A stretch of DNA of 64,000 bases from assembly GCA_041399205.1 (NCBI GenBank), contig JAWKTK010000013.1:124001-188000 (forward strand), given 5' to 3'. This DNA comes from JAGQOZ01 sp041399205. Its GTDB lineage: Bacteria > Planctomycetota > Planctomycetia > Pirellulales > Pirellulaceae. This document shows, piece after piece, positions 8,370 to 18,108 of the stretch. A model generated the notes under the pieces. The model was not told the origin of the DNA. It was given only the letters and a program-made list of their open reading frames with translations, and made no database searches. Position numbers and translations under genes: made by a program. Positions within the stretch are counted from its first letter, which is position 1. Each line of letters begins with the position of its first letter.

Positions 8370-11300
8370 ATGTCTTTCCCGCGTTTCCGTCGTCGCAACT
8401 CAATACGGCATCATGCTTCCATGCAGTCGCTCGGCCAATTTGAACGGTTGGAAACGAAGCGGCTCCTCACGGCGGTCGAACTGACGACCGAACAAGTGCT
8501 TTTGGATGCGAATGATTTCGATCAATACCGCCACGCCACGTTAGACTTGGCGGACGTGAACGCCGACGGCATTACAGATGTTGTTGTTGCACGGCACGTG
8601 ACGGGCGAGTTCGGCTGGGTAGCGGTGTCGGTATCAGAATTCGGGTGGCCCACTGCGGCGCTGCAGCCTGTCGGCGTCGAAGCTGGATTACTAGATGTCA
8701 CCGTTCAGGACTTCATCGGCGATAGTCACGTCGACTTCTTAGTTCGAACCGATACATCGTTGGTGCTCTACGAACAAACGAGCAATTCCACATTTCAGCG
8801 TCACGCTATTTGGAAATCGAACGATACAATTCGCAGTTTGGAAATCTTGGATTTTGATTTTGACGGCCAGGCAGATCTCGCAGTTCTAAACGACCTAGAC
8901 CAAATTACAATTCTGCACAACAACGGCGATGGCACGTTCACGCAAACGGATTCAAGCCGAGTCGGGTTCTTGGTGGGGCAGATTGATTATCAGTCCCGCG
9001 ATACCAGTTTCTTGATAGGCAATGACGAACAGGGGACGGTGCATCGTCACTTTGTGAACCAAGACGGCGTGCTTTCCAACAGCGGACCGGTTGTGGCCGA
9101 GCTATCGGCTTATTCGCGATCGCCGTTTTTGTTGACGGACTTTGACGGTGATAATCAGGTTGACATGTTGGCGAATTCGCAACGAGGCCTGGATTGGCTG
9201 GAATGGAATTCGACCAAGCAGGCATTCGTTTTTAGCGAAACACTCATTCCCGATCGCACGTTCGAATCGATCGACGTTTTCGATTTCGATGGAGATGGCC
9301 AACTGGAATTGCTACTGCCAGATTCGGAAGGCTATGTCGAGTATCAGCGGTCTCCTGACGAATCGGGGGCGACAAGTTATGTAAGGAATCTTTCGCGGCG
9401 ATTCACAAATTACGCGATCGCAGACCGTGCGCATGATGCATCAGGGCCAATGTTGATCACGGCAAATGGAGCCGAAAACAGTCTGGTTGCATTTGACGAC
9501 CACGGCATGTCGAGCGAGATGCGGGCGCCACGCATCAGCCGTCCCGCAGCCACTTCCAACGTGAATTCGCGAATCATTGATCAAGACCTCGTGATAAAAG
9601 CGGTCGATGGCGGCGCGATTCTCTACTCCAATTTTACCGAAGGGAACACCATCGGCCGAATCGTCGCTCCGCCTCAACCGGGGTTGCGTTTTGATCGGTC
9701 CGTCATCATCAATGGAGTGACCAGCTTGGTCTGGTTCGGCGACGGGTATATTCAGATACAGCCCAATGCACTCGAACCGACACTAAGTGACAAACTCCAT
9801 GGTGTTTTGGTTGTGGACACCGGCGAATTTAACGGCGATGGACGAACCGACCTATTGCTTGCCGAAGGAGATCGCGCAGATATCGAATCAACCGGCCTGG
9901 AGGGCACGGTCCGCATGGCGATCCAGGGCGAAGACGGCCAATGGAGTATTCAGGGAGATTTATCGCTTTGGTTTCCCGAGATGTTGGATGTGACGGCGAG
10001 AGATCTGAATCGTGATGGTTTAGACGACTTGGTTCGTCACCGCTGGTATTTCAGCCAGTTGTATTCCGTGCGACTGAACACAGGTGATGGCCAGTTTGAT
10101 GAAGTTCGAGAGATTTTCAATCATGAATATCGTATTGGCGAAGTCGATGAGCGTCCGGCTCTGAGTCCGATCGACATCTTGGACGACGAGCGTCTGCCGC
10201 TTCAAGTCTCCGATGTATCAGGAGCTGGCTTCGATGATTGGTTTGGCGAACGAGATGGCGCGTTCCGGCGTTTTAGATTTGTTCGAGGTTCGCTGGTGGA
10301 ACGACAGGTTTTGCCTGGCGACCAGCTTTGGATTCGGGATGTCAATCTTGATGGAATAGACGATATCGTGATGCACCACGAAGAAGAGTTTCAGCTTTAC
10401 CAATGGGACGTTGCATCCAATTCGCTCGCGTTTCAACAAGTCCTACCTGGGGTTGGCTTCTTGCACGATTTGGATGGAAACGGAACGCTTGAATTCATCC
10501 CCGGCGACCAGCTAGTTCCGCTGGGTGACTACGACCGAGACGGCCAAATCGAATTTTTAAAAGTGGACGAATCTCACATTTCGGTCGTAGCGGCCATGGC
10601 TGCCGATACGATGCTGGAGGTCGATTATCAGCTACGGCCGCGTAGCAATGACGAAACCGGCAGCCCGCTCGCGAATGCCTCGATCCGTGAACTTGTGACA
10701 GCCGATCTCGACTCCGATGGTGTCGAAGACTCCGTCTTGGTAACGGAACGCCACGGTATCTATGGTATCTATTGGTTGTCCGGCGGTGGCTTAGCGGCTG
10801 GCGCTGAATGGGAGTTGATTATTTCGGATCATGGCATTGAAAATATCGTGGTTGCAGATCTAGACAACGATGATTATTTAGACATCGTTGCTGTGAACCG
10901 TCGTGTCGGTATTACGTGGATCGAGAATCTGGGAGGAGAGTTTGGTGAGCGGCAGTTGATTTATGGTTGTCCGGCGGAAAGTCCTGAGTTCTCAGCTGGC
11001 ACAGGAATTTACTTGACTGGGGGAGATTCTTACTGTGCGATCGTGCCCACGCCAGACGTCGTTTCAGCTTTCGACGCTGATGATGATGCGTTTCGAGACT
11101 TGCTGTTTAAGTGGAATGGATTCATTTATCTGTCACGAAATCGAGGTGATGGTTCATTCGAAAATGCTGAAGCATGGCTGGAATTGGATCAACATGATAG
11201 CGACGTGTCTCCTGGCGATGTGAACGTGATGTGCAGAAGTCCTGGTCAATTCCGGCGGTGACAAGTCCAACGTAAAGTTGTACCGCAGTGAAAACGGCGG

Positions 11301-12207
11301 TACATCATCGGTAGTGCATGAAATTCAAACACAACGATCAACCGCGTTATCGATTGACCTGGACCAAGATTCCTTCCAAGACATTGTACTGTTGCAAAAA
11401 GATCGAGTGATGGTGGCGTATGGTGAAGGAGCTGGATCGTTTTCGGAAGTCCAAACACTGTTTCAGGTGAACGAAACATTCGATCTAAGCCAAGTTATCG
11501 ATTCCACATTTCTTGATATGGACTACGATGGCGATTTGGATCTTCTGTTGTTTAACGAGCAGATCTATTATGAAAACGTCGATGTTTGGAGTAAGCCTGC
11601 CGTTCGCCACGAACTACGGTTTTCCAGTCCGGATTTCAATCCGCCGGATGCGGCCAAGGTTGTTATCCCGGACACGACACCGGAACATGTACGTTTCCTG
11701 GCTTACGGAGATTCATTGGCGGTCGACCTGCGAATTGAGCCGACATACCGTCGTCTTGATTTTAATCGAGACGGGATGTTGGACAGCAAAGACATAGATC
11801 GACTGCACGCACAGGTTGCGAGTCCTGGCTCCGGACATCGACGCGACATGCGGTTTGACATGAATCATGATTTTTTTGTCGATCAAGCTGACATGGCGCG
11901 GCTGCTGGACCAATTTGGCACTTCGTACGGCGATGTGAATGTCGACGGCGCCTTCAATTCGGACGACTTGGTTCAAGTTTTTCAGCTTGGCAAGTTTCGC
12001 GATCCCGGTTCGCAGGGAACGACAGCCTATTCCCAAGGTGACTGGAATCTTGACGGGCAATTCGATTCAGATGATCTGGTTTACGCATTCCAATTAGGGA
12101 ATTATGTGGTTCGTGGTTCGTTTAACAGCATCCCCATAGAATCGCGTTCTTGGACGTTTGCTGAATTGGCCGAAGTGGCCGACCGCAAGAACCGTACGTC
12201 AACATGA
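8370..12207 (+). CDS. Large secreted FG-GAP/VCBS-repeat protein with LEPR-XLL N-terminus and dockerin-like C-terminus (frameshifted)
   Basis: About 1,279 residues after repair. The N-terminus holds a LEPR-XLL-type motif (FERLETKRLLTA). The body is a chain of FG-GAP repeats with calcium-binding-like loops such as DVNADGITDVVV, DFDFDGQADLAV, DFDGDNQVDML, DLNRDGLDDLV and DLDNDDYLDIV, predicted to form beta-propeller modules. The C-terminus has dockerin type I-like EF-hands (DFNRDGMLDSKDIDR, DVNVDGAFNSDDLVQ, DWNLDGQFDSDDLVY). The frame breaks at 11225-11235: observed AACGTGATGTGC becomes AACGGTGATGGTGC when one G is restored in each of two GG pairs, rebuilding a canonical DVNGDGAEVLVN repeat. Without repair it appears as two frames, 8370-11261 and 11278-12207. 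Probably cell-surface or secreted; ligand unknown. Confidence 0.85.
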
Positions 12208-12231
12208 CCGACGACGTCACATCTTTGACGC

Positions 12232-12480
12232 CAGTTTTGAAGTTGCGCATTTGCGTTTTCTGGCGGAATTTCATAGCCCGAAGCGTCAGTTTTGAAGTTG
12301 CGCATTTGCATTTTCCGACCGTATTTCCTAGCCCGACGCGTCAGCGAGGGACTTCAGATGCGTTCCATTTCCCCCTCACTTACGTTTCGGGCTAGGAAAA
12401 ATCGCAACTTCAAAACGTGTCAGCACGGGACCAAGGAAACATCCAGATCCAGAATTCCCTCACTTACGTTTCGGGCTAGG
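12232..12480. repeat. Cluster of palindromic intergenic repeat elements (CCTAGCCCG family)
   Basis: The space between two converging genes is filled by repeats. CAGTTTTGAAGTTGCGCATTTGC occurs twice as a direct repeat (12232-12254 and 12287-12309). The arm beginning CCTAGCCCGACGCGTCAG (12327-12350) is inverted as CCCTCACTTACGTTTCGGGC plus TAGG at 12373-12396 and again at 12457-12480. CGCAACTTCAAAAC near 12403 is the inverse of GTTTTGAAGTTGCG. The arms can form a long hairpin. A related copy lies at 57967-58097. Similar elements are, from memory, common between genes in Rhodopirellula-type genomes. Confidence 0.8.
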
Positions 12481-12493
12481 AAAAATCGCAAAG

Positions 12494-13921
12494 TCAAAAG
12501 TTCGAACGCAGCTTCAGGCATTGCAGAAGGGCGGTCATGGTTGTTTCCGAAGGGCGAAAGTTGCCGGGACGGTGGCCTTCGGCAATTTCTAACGGCGTTC
12601 GGCCCAATTTATTCTTGCGGTTCCACGTATCAGCAACGGCGCCTCGCGAGGCCAGTTCCAACACCAGCTTGTCCCAGCTCTTGTAAGCCGCCCCGTGCAT
12701 GACCGTCATGCCGTTGTCATCGACGGCGTTGATGTCCAAACCATGTTCTAATAGGAACAATACGGTAGCGATAGCGTCTTCTTCGGTTCCGGCGGATTCA
12801 TCGCCGTCGCTCAGCACGCCCACTCCACAAGCGGCCAGCAACGCCGTGCAGTTCTGTGCGTTCATGAAATGTGGATTCGCGCCCAACTCGACCAACAATT
12901 TCAACAACGCAAGATCGCCGGTTTCGGCTGCCAAAAAAAACGGCGTCGCGTCGGTTCGATCCAAACGACCGGAGCCGCTACCGTGTTTGCCGTGTCGAAT
13001 GTTCAGCTCGGCGCTGTGTGATACCAATTGACGCACCATTTCCAAGCTGGTCATGGCACCGGAACCCAGCGGCGGCGGATCCCCGTCTCCTCGAATCGGC
13101 TTTCTGACCCACGTCAGGGCGTGCAAAGCCGAATAGCCACAGTCGATCAAGTTTGGGTCGGCACCTTTGTCCAGCAACTGGACGGCTAATTCAAAATGCC
13201 CGTTTTCCACGGCCAGAATCAAGGGCGTAGTACCAGCCTTGGGCGAATTGCCTTTTGCCTTTTCCGGTTGAAAGCGATCGTTGACATCTTCGCCCGCGTC
13301 CAGCAGTGTCAATGCCACGTCCGAATGCCCGTTGCGCACGGCAAAGAACAATGCGGTGAAACCAGACGGCAAACGACGCCGAAAATCTGCTCCGGCTTGG
13401 ATCAAAAACGCTACTACATCGGCATGGCCATCCGCCGCGGCCCACATCAGAGCCGTTTGCTGACGACGTTCAACGGCGTTCACTTCGGCGCCGTGTTCAA
13501 CCAGTCGAGTGACCACGTCAACCTTGCCGGTTCGCGCCGCCGTCATCAACACGGTTTCTCCGCCACGTTGTACGTCGTTGGCGTTCGCACCGGCCTTGAG
13601 TAGGGCCCTTGCGATTTCTTCGTTTCCGTTTTGGCAAGCAATCATGATTGGCGAAACGCCGTAGCGATTCTGAGCGTTCACGTTGGCACCGGCGTCAAGA
13701 ATGCGTCGTGCTAGTTCGGCCTGGTCATGATAGACCGCCCAGTGCAGAGCAGTCATATCGTCGGGCTGCGTTGCCGCAACATCGGCGTTGGGTTGGTCTA
13801 GTAAGACGGCCGCTGCTTTGAACTTTTCTTGCATCATCAGGTCAGCCAATTCGGCAGCACTTGCTAAGGGCGAACCGAGTAACACGCACAGCGAAATGAC
13901 GATCTTGGCAGGATTTGACAT
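12494..13921 (-). CDS. Secreted ankyrin-repeat protein
   Basis: A 475-residue protein with an N-terminal signal peptide (IVISLCVLLGSPLASAAE) followed by about ten ankyrin repeats covering most of the chain. Examples are DDMTALHWAVYHDQAELARR, VSPIMIACQNGNEEIARALL, QTALMWAAADGHADVVAFL and MTVMHGAAYKSWDKLVLELA. Ankyrin repeats mediate protein contacts; no catalytic domain is present. It lies 15 bases after the DUF1552 gene, itself overlapping the DUF1592 gene, so the three form one operon. This trio recurs in planctomycetes (recalled, not checked). The role may be to scaffold or partner the exported DUF1592/DUF1552 proteins, which is inference from context. Confidence 0.92.
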   Translation of the reverse strand: MSNPAKIVISLCVLLGSPLASAAELADLMMQEKFKAAAVLLDQPNADVAATQPDDMTALHWAVYHDQAELARRILDAGANVNAQNRYGVSPIMIACQNGNEEIARALLKAGANANDVQRGGETVLMTAARTGKVDVVTRLVEHGAEVNAVERRQQTALMWAAADGHADVVAFLIQAGADFRRRLPSGFTALFFAVRNGHSDVALTLLDAGEDVNDRFQPEKAKGNSPKAGTTPLILAVENGHFELAVQLLDKGADPNLIDCGYSALHALTWVRKPIRGDGDPPPLGSGAMTSLEMVRQLVSHSAELNIRHGKHGSGSGRLDRTDATPFFLAAETGDLALLKLLVELGANPHFMNAQNCTALLAACGVGVLSDGDESAGTEEDAIATVLFLLEHGLDINAVDDNGMTVMHGAAYKSWDKLVLELASRGAVADTWNRKNKLGRTPLEIAEGHRPGNFRPSETTMTALLQCLKLRSNF

Positions 13922-13936
13922 AAGATGCCTTTCGCT

Positions 13937-15286
13937 CTAGATATCCAGCGGCGAAAAAAGTTCGTCCAGCGTGCCTTGGCTGTCGGCAAACGATTCACAC
14001 TCGACTCCGACTTTGTTTAACAGCGTCAAATGCAAATTGGCCAGTGGTACCGGTTGGTCGAATTGAATGTGCCGGTTGCCTTGCATGTTGCCCGCTGCGC
14101 CGCCGGCCACGATGATGGGCAAATTGGTGTGATCATGGACATTGGGATTTCCCATGCCACTGCCGTACAAATACAAACAGTGATCCAGTAGCGTTCCGTC
14201 GGCTTCCGGAGTCGCATCTAACTTCTGTAAAAAATCCGCAAACAATGACACGTGAAACTGATTGATCTTGGCCACCTTGGCAATTTTTTCCGGATGATTG
14301 CCGTGATGTGTCAAGGGATGATGTGGTTCTGTCACGCCGATTTCCGTGTAGGTGCGATTACTGGTTTCTCGAGCCAGCTGAAACGTGATCACTCGTGTCA
14401 CATCACCTTGCAATGCCAAGCGTTGCAAGTCGAACATCAATCGAGCGTGTTCGGCGTAGGATGCAGGAACGCCGACGGGTCGATCCAAATCTGGCAGCGG
14501 ATTCTCGTTCGTGTCAGCTTCTGCTTTTTGAATGCGACGTTCGACTTCACGAATGGAATCCAAATACTGGCTTACGGTCTGCCGATCTTCTGGACCCAAC
14601 GTCTTCTGCAAACTGCTGATTTCTTCCGTCAGCGAATCCAATAAACTCGCTCGCCGACGAAGCGATTTCTGGCGTTCCGCTTTTGTTCCTCCTTCTCCGA
14701 ATAGACTCTCGAAGACCAGCCGAGGATGTGCTTCGGCGGGCAACGGTGTCGTGGGTGAAGACCACGACAAATTGTTTTGGTAGACACACGCGTAACCGTT
14801 GTCACATTGCCCCACCACTGAAAGCAAGTCCATGGCCATTTCCAGCGACGGCAACTGCGTGTCCGCGCCCAGATGCTGTGCGGCAATTTGGTCCACCGTG
14901 GTGCCCAGATGATAGTCAGTGCTTTCGGTCCGTTTGGCTTTGGCGGCACTTAAGAATGATGCGTTCGACGTCGCGTGCGTGCCTGGATAGGCGTTTTGCA
15001 ACTCCAGATTGCTGATCACGGACGTCTTGTGTTTGATGGGAGACAATGGCGAAAGCGTGGGCGAAAGTTGGTCCAACGTTTTGTCACTTTGAGGGGTCCA
15101 ACGAGTGATATCGCAGCCCATGGGCATGTAGATGAATCCCAATCGCCGAAGCTGCCGTTCGTTGGCGACGGTTCTGGCCGTCGCGGTCATGGCAGGAATC
15201 ATCGCGTGCAGCAATGGTAGGCTGAGCGCCGTGCCGGTGCTGCGAAGAAAGGTTCTTCGAGGTAACGCTTTTCGGCTGAACGTCAT
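13937..15286 (-). CDS. DUF1552 family exported protein (Tat signal)
   Basis: A 449-residue DUF1552 protein. The N-terminus carries a twin-arginine signal (PRRTFLRSTGTALSLPLL) ending about residue 40, so it is predicted to be exported folded. Family-like blocks include GFIYMPMGC near 50, SNLELQNAYPGTHA, HLGTTVDQIAAQHLG and the C-terminal LYLYGSGMGNPNVHDHTNLP. The fold resembles sulfatase/DUF1501-type proteins with a possible metal centre, but the reaction is unknown. Its ATG overlaps the stop of the upstream DUF1592 gene in an ATGA arrangement (15283-15286), indicating translational coupling. The two families are nearly always paired. Confidence 0.95.
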   Translation of the reverse strand: MTFSRKALPRRTFLRSTGTALSLPLLHAMIPAMTATARTVANERQLRRLGFIYMPMGCDITRWTPQSDKTLDQLSPTLSPLSPIKHKTSVISNLELQNAYPGTHATSNASFLSAAKAKRTESTDYHLGTTVDQIAAQHLGADTQLPSLEMAMDLLSVVGQCDNGYACVYQNNLSWSSPTTPLPAEAHPRLVFESLFGEGGTKAERQKSLRRRASLLDSLTEEISSLQKTLGPEDRQTVSQYLDSIREVERRIQKAEADTNENPLPDLDRPVGVPASYAEHARLMFDLQRLALQGDVTRVITFQLARETSNRTYTEIGVTEPHHPLTHHGNHPEKIAKVAKINQFHVSLFADFLQKLDATPEADGTLLDHCLYLYGSGMGNPNVHDHTNLPIIVAGGAAGNMQGNRHIQFDQPVPLANLHLTLLNKVGVECESFADSQGTLDELFSPLDI

Positions 15287-17655
15287 TTGGCTTCCCTCAT
15301 TTGAAACGGCACGCTTTCGACAATGCCGATGATGATACTAGAAAACGAATAGTCTTGTTCCGCAGCGTGACGTACTACTTGACGTACGGCTGCTGCATCA
15401 TTTGCTTCCAAACCACGGCCCAGGCCGTAGGTCATTAGCTTTTCGGTCAAGGTCTGTACGAATTGTTCGGGACGCTGAAGCAAGCCGGTCTCCAATTCAT
15501 CAACGCCATTGACTTCGGTTCCATCTGGCAGTGTACCACGAGCGTCAACGATCGTTTGTGATTCGAGATCTCGCCAGCGTCCGACCGCGTCAAAATTCTC
15601 TAAGGCAAAACCAATGGGGTCCATCAAGTTATGGCAGACCGCGCACGCGGCGTCTTTGCGATGCTGCGCCAAGCGTTCTCGGAAAGTGACAGACTGTGAC
15701 AATGGATTGTCATCCAGCGTGGGCACATTGGGAGGTGGCGGAGGCGTTGGAGTACCGATGATGTTTTCCAGCACCCAGTTTCCTCGAAGCACCGGCGACG
15801 TTCGATTCGCGTATGACGTCACCATCAGCACACTGCCGTGACGCAGCAGGCCTCCGCGATTCGAATCATCCGGCAACGTGGTTCGGCGAAAGCGACTGCC
15901 GTAGACGTGCGGAATGCCATAATGTTTGGCCAAGCGTTCGTTTAAGAACGTATAGTCGGCACCAAGCAGTTCCAGTACGCTCAAATCATTTTGGATGACA
16001 TGCGCGAAGCATCGCTCAGTTTCCTGGCGAAACGCCTGTCGCAAATTGTCGTCAAAGTCGGGATACAAGCGACTGTCGGGTGTAATGGAATCTAAGTTGC
16101 GCAGGTACAACCATTGGCCGACAAAATTGGAAACCAATGCGTTTGCTTTCGGATCTTGTAGCATGCGACGCACTTGCTGCGGCAATACTTCGGTGTTTCG
16201 CAATTGGTTTTGTTCGGCCAGTGACAATAGTTCGTCATCGGGAATACTGCTCCACAGGAAGAACGAAAGTCGCGACGCCAATTCAAAACTATTCACCAAA
16301 TAGGGCTGTTGCGACATGGCACTCGGTGGATCCGTTTCGATTCGAAACAGGAACTTAGGGTGCACCAAAACGGCGCTGATGGCCCATTCAACGCCTGTTT
16401 CGAAGCCACCTTCTTGATACCCTTCGCGATAAAGTTGTAGCGGCCGTTCGAGGTCTTGGTCTGAAATCGATCGACGGAACGCTCGACGAGCCAACTGTCG
16501 CAGGATTTCAATCGCGCACGCTTCTTCATCACCTTGATCGTGAGGATAGCGAATAAACACTTTCTGGCGACTCAGTGACTGCGTTGGTTCGGCTGACTTG
16601 TGCGGCCCTGTGACTGTCACTTGGTAGACGGCGGGACCCAATCGAGGATGGCGGTACATGTTGTAATGCACGTTCAACGGTTGTCGTTTGGTTTCCAATA
16701 CGGACGAAGGTTGCTTGATGAACGTCACGCCAATTTGATGTTGTCCAGCCGTTGCTGGAAAACGTGCGACCAGGTGTTGATCCACGGTTTCATGTGTAGC
16801 GAGATCATAACCATCGTCGCTTTTCTTACGGCCCGGAGGTTCGACGTCAAAGGACTTGATGTGCGTCTGATCTAGCAGTAGTTCCAGTTGGTGCGATTCG
16901 TGCAAACCTTCTACATGTTCGTCACGATCTCGAGTCAGTCGAATTCGAACTTCATATTCGCCGTCTTGAGGGAAATGGTAGTCGAAGAGCCCGCCGCCGC
17001 GAGTTCCCAGTGGAAGTCCGGCAACATGGTCTTCTTGAGTCACGTCGGGCGGGATGCGAAATGTCTTGCTCTCTGCGGTTCGATAAGAAGAGCCGACGGC
17101 CAATTTGCTGATCTTTTCGGCCGCTGACAGGTAGCGATTCACCAATGTTGGCGAAAGTTCACCCACGGTAATGTTGTCAAACCCGTGACTCACTTCGTCG
17201 GCCGGCAACAGCGCAGTGGCATCGATCTGCAAGCCTAATAAATCGCGAATTGCATTTTGGTATTCGTAGCGAGTTAACCGGCGAAAGGTTGCCGTGCGTC
17301 CCGGCCGAGGATTTGCTTGGGCCAGTTGATCCAGTTCTAAGGTTAGTCGCTCAAGAAAGCTATTTCGCTGCGAATCATCGGGTTGTCCAGCGTCGGGCGG
17401 TGGCATTTGTCCGGCGCCAACCTTCCTGACAATTCGCTCGGCCATTTGCACATCGATCGAATCGTTGTCGCCGAAAGTCGTTAGATCAATTCGACCGTCG
17501 TTTTCTGCTGAATGACAGTCAAAGCAGTGTCGCTGGACGAACTGCCGAATGGCCGAAAGGTCATCTGCATTCGCTTCCGCGACAACCCCTTGGCACGCCA
17601 CCATGAAAAAAAGGACACGAATCGCACGATGGGAAGTCTCCATGTTTTTACTCAT
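15283..17655 (-). CDS. DUF1592/DUF1587/DUF1588/DUF1585 multidomain cytochrome-like protein
   Basis: A 790-residue exported protein. After a signal peptide comes a c-type heme motif (CFDCH, about residue 43-47; PSCyt1-like region), then DUF1587 (RRLTRYEYQNAIRDLLGL, about 124-141). A carbohydrate-binding-like region follows (about 200-340), then DUF1595, DUF1592 (SFELASRLSFFLWSSIPDDE), DUF1588 (TSPVLRGNWVLENIIGTP) and a C-terminal DUF1585. A second CxxCH (CAVCH) in DPIGFALENFDAVG context suggests two heme sites. The family is a hallmark of planctomycetes and is thought to act in periplasmic redox or polysaccharide degradation; the substrate is unknown. It is the first gene of the operon with DUF1552 and the ankyrin protein. 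Confidence 0.95.
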   Translation of the reverse strand: MSKNMETSHRAIRVLFFMVACQGVVAEANADDLSAIRQFVQRHCFDCHSAENDGRIDLTTFGDNDSIDVQMAERIVRKVGAGQMPPPDAGQPDDSQRNSFLERLTLELDQLAQANPRPGRTATFRRLTRYEYQNAIRDLLGLQIDATALLPADEVSHGFDNITVGELSPTLVNRYLSAAEKISKLAVGSSYRTAESKTFRIPPDVTQEDHVAGLPLGTRGGGLFDYHFPQDGEYEVRIRLTRDRDEHVEGLHESHQLELLLDQTHIKSFDVEPPGRKKSDDGYDLATHETVDQHLVARFPATAGQHQIGVTFIKQPSSVLETKRQPLNVHYNMYRHPRLGPAVYQVTVTGPHKSAEPTQSLSRQKVFIRYPHDQGDEEACAIEILRQLARRAFRRSISDQDLERPLQLYREGYQEGGFETGVEWAISAVLVHPKFLFRIETDPPSAMSQQPYLVNSFELASRLSFFLWSSIPDDELLSLAEQNQLRNTEVLPQQVRRMLQDPKANALVSNFVGQWLYLRNLDSITPDSRLYPDFDDNLRQAFRQETERCFAHVIQNDLSVLELLGADYTFLNERLAKHYGIPHVYGSRFRRTTLPDDSNRGGLLRHGSVLMVTSYANRTSPVLRGNWVLENIIGTPTPPPPPNVPTLDDNPLSQSVTFRERLAQHRKDAACAVCHNLMDPIGFALENFDAVGRWRDLESQTIVDARGTLPDGTEVNGVDELETGLLQRPEQFVQTLTEKLMTYGLGRGLEANDAAAVRQVVRHAAEQDYSFSSIIIGIVESVPFQMREAK

Positions 17656-18108
17656 TTGACTTTGCGTGTCTGCAATTAAAACGGGATGCCGTAACGAGGA
17701 TATTCCAACAGGAGACGTACGCGTCTACCGAGAAGCACGTTGGAAGGCGGCAACCGCGTTTCAAGAGCTTTGCGGATTCCTGAGCTTTTGATGGTGAGCA
17801 GAAATGAAAGGCTAAATGCACTTTACCGGCTGCTAACCACGGTTAGCATTTGCATCTTAACGGTTTCGGAGGTCGATTCCAACACTCTCAAGCATCTGCC
17901 GTCCCAATGCGGATAATCCTTGCTTTCGGTCCGTGCGTTTTTCACTATTTAAACACATGGATCGTCTTTCTTATGGCGCGTCAACTCTATTTGACGGAGT
18001 TCGGTGTCGTGAAGAGATTTCCAAACAACACGCTCGTGAAATTCAAAAATCGGCAAATAGACTGGCCTGTTGGTTATCACTTCACTAACGGTCTGTTGAA
18101 AGTCATTT
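17656..18108. other. Divergent intergenic region, no gene recognised
   Basis: About 450 bp between the divergent DUF1592 operon and the giant CotH gene; it must hold both promoters. A small dyad GCTAACCACGGTTAGC at about 17832-17847 (6-bp arms) could be an operator but is too short to assign. A plus-strand frame at 17850-18179 has no protein-like features and overlaps the giant gene start. Confidence 0.4.
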
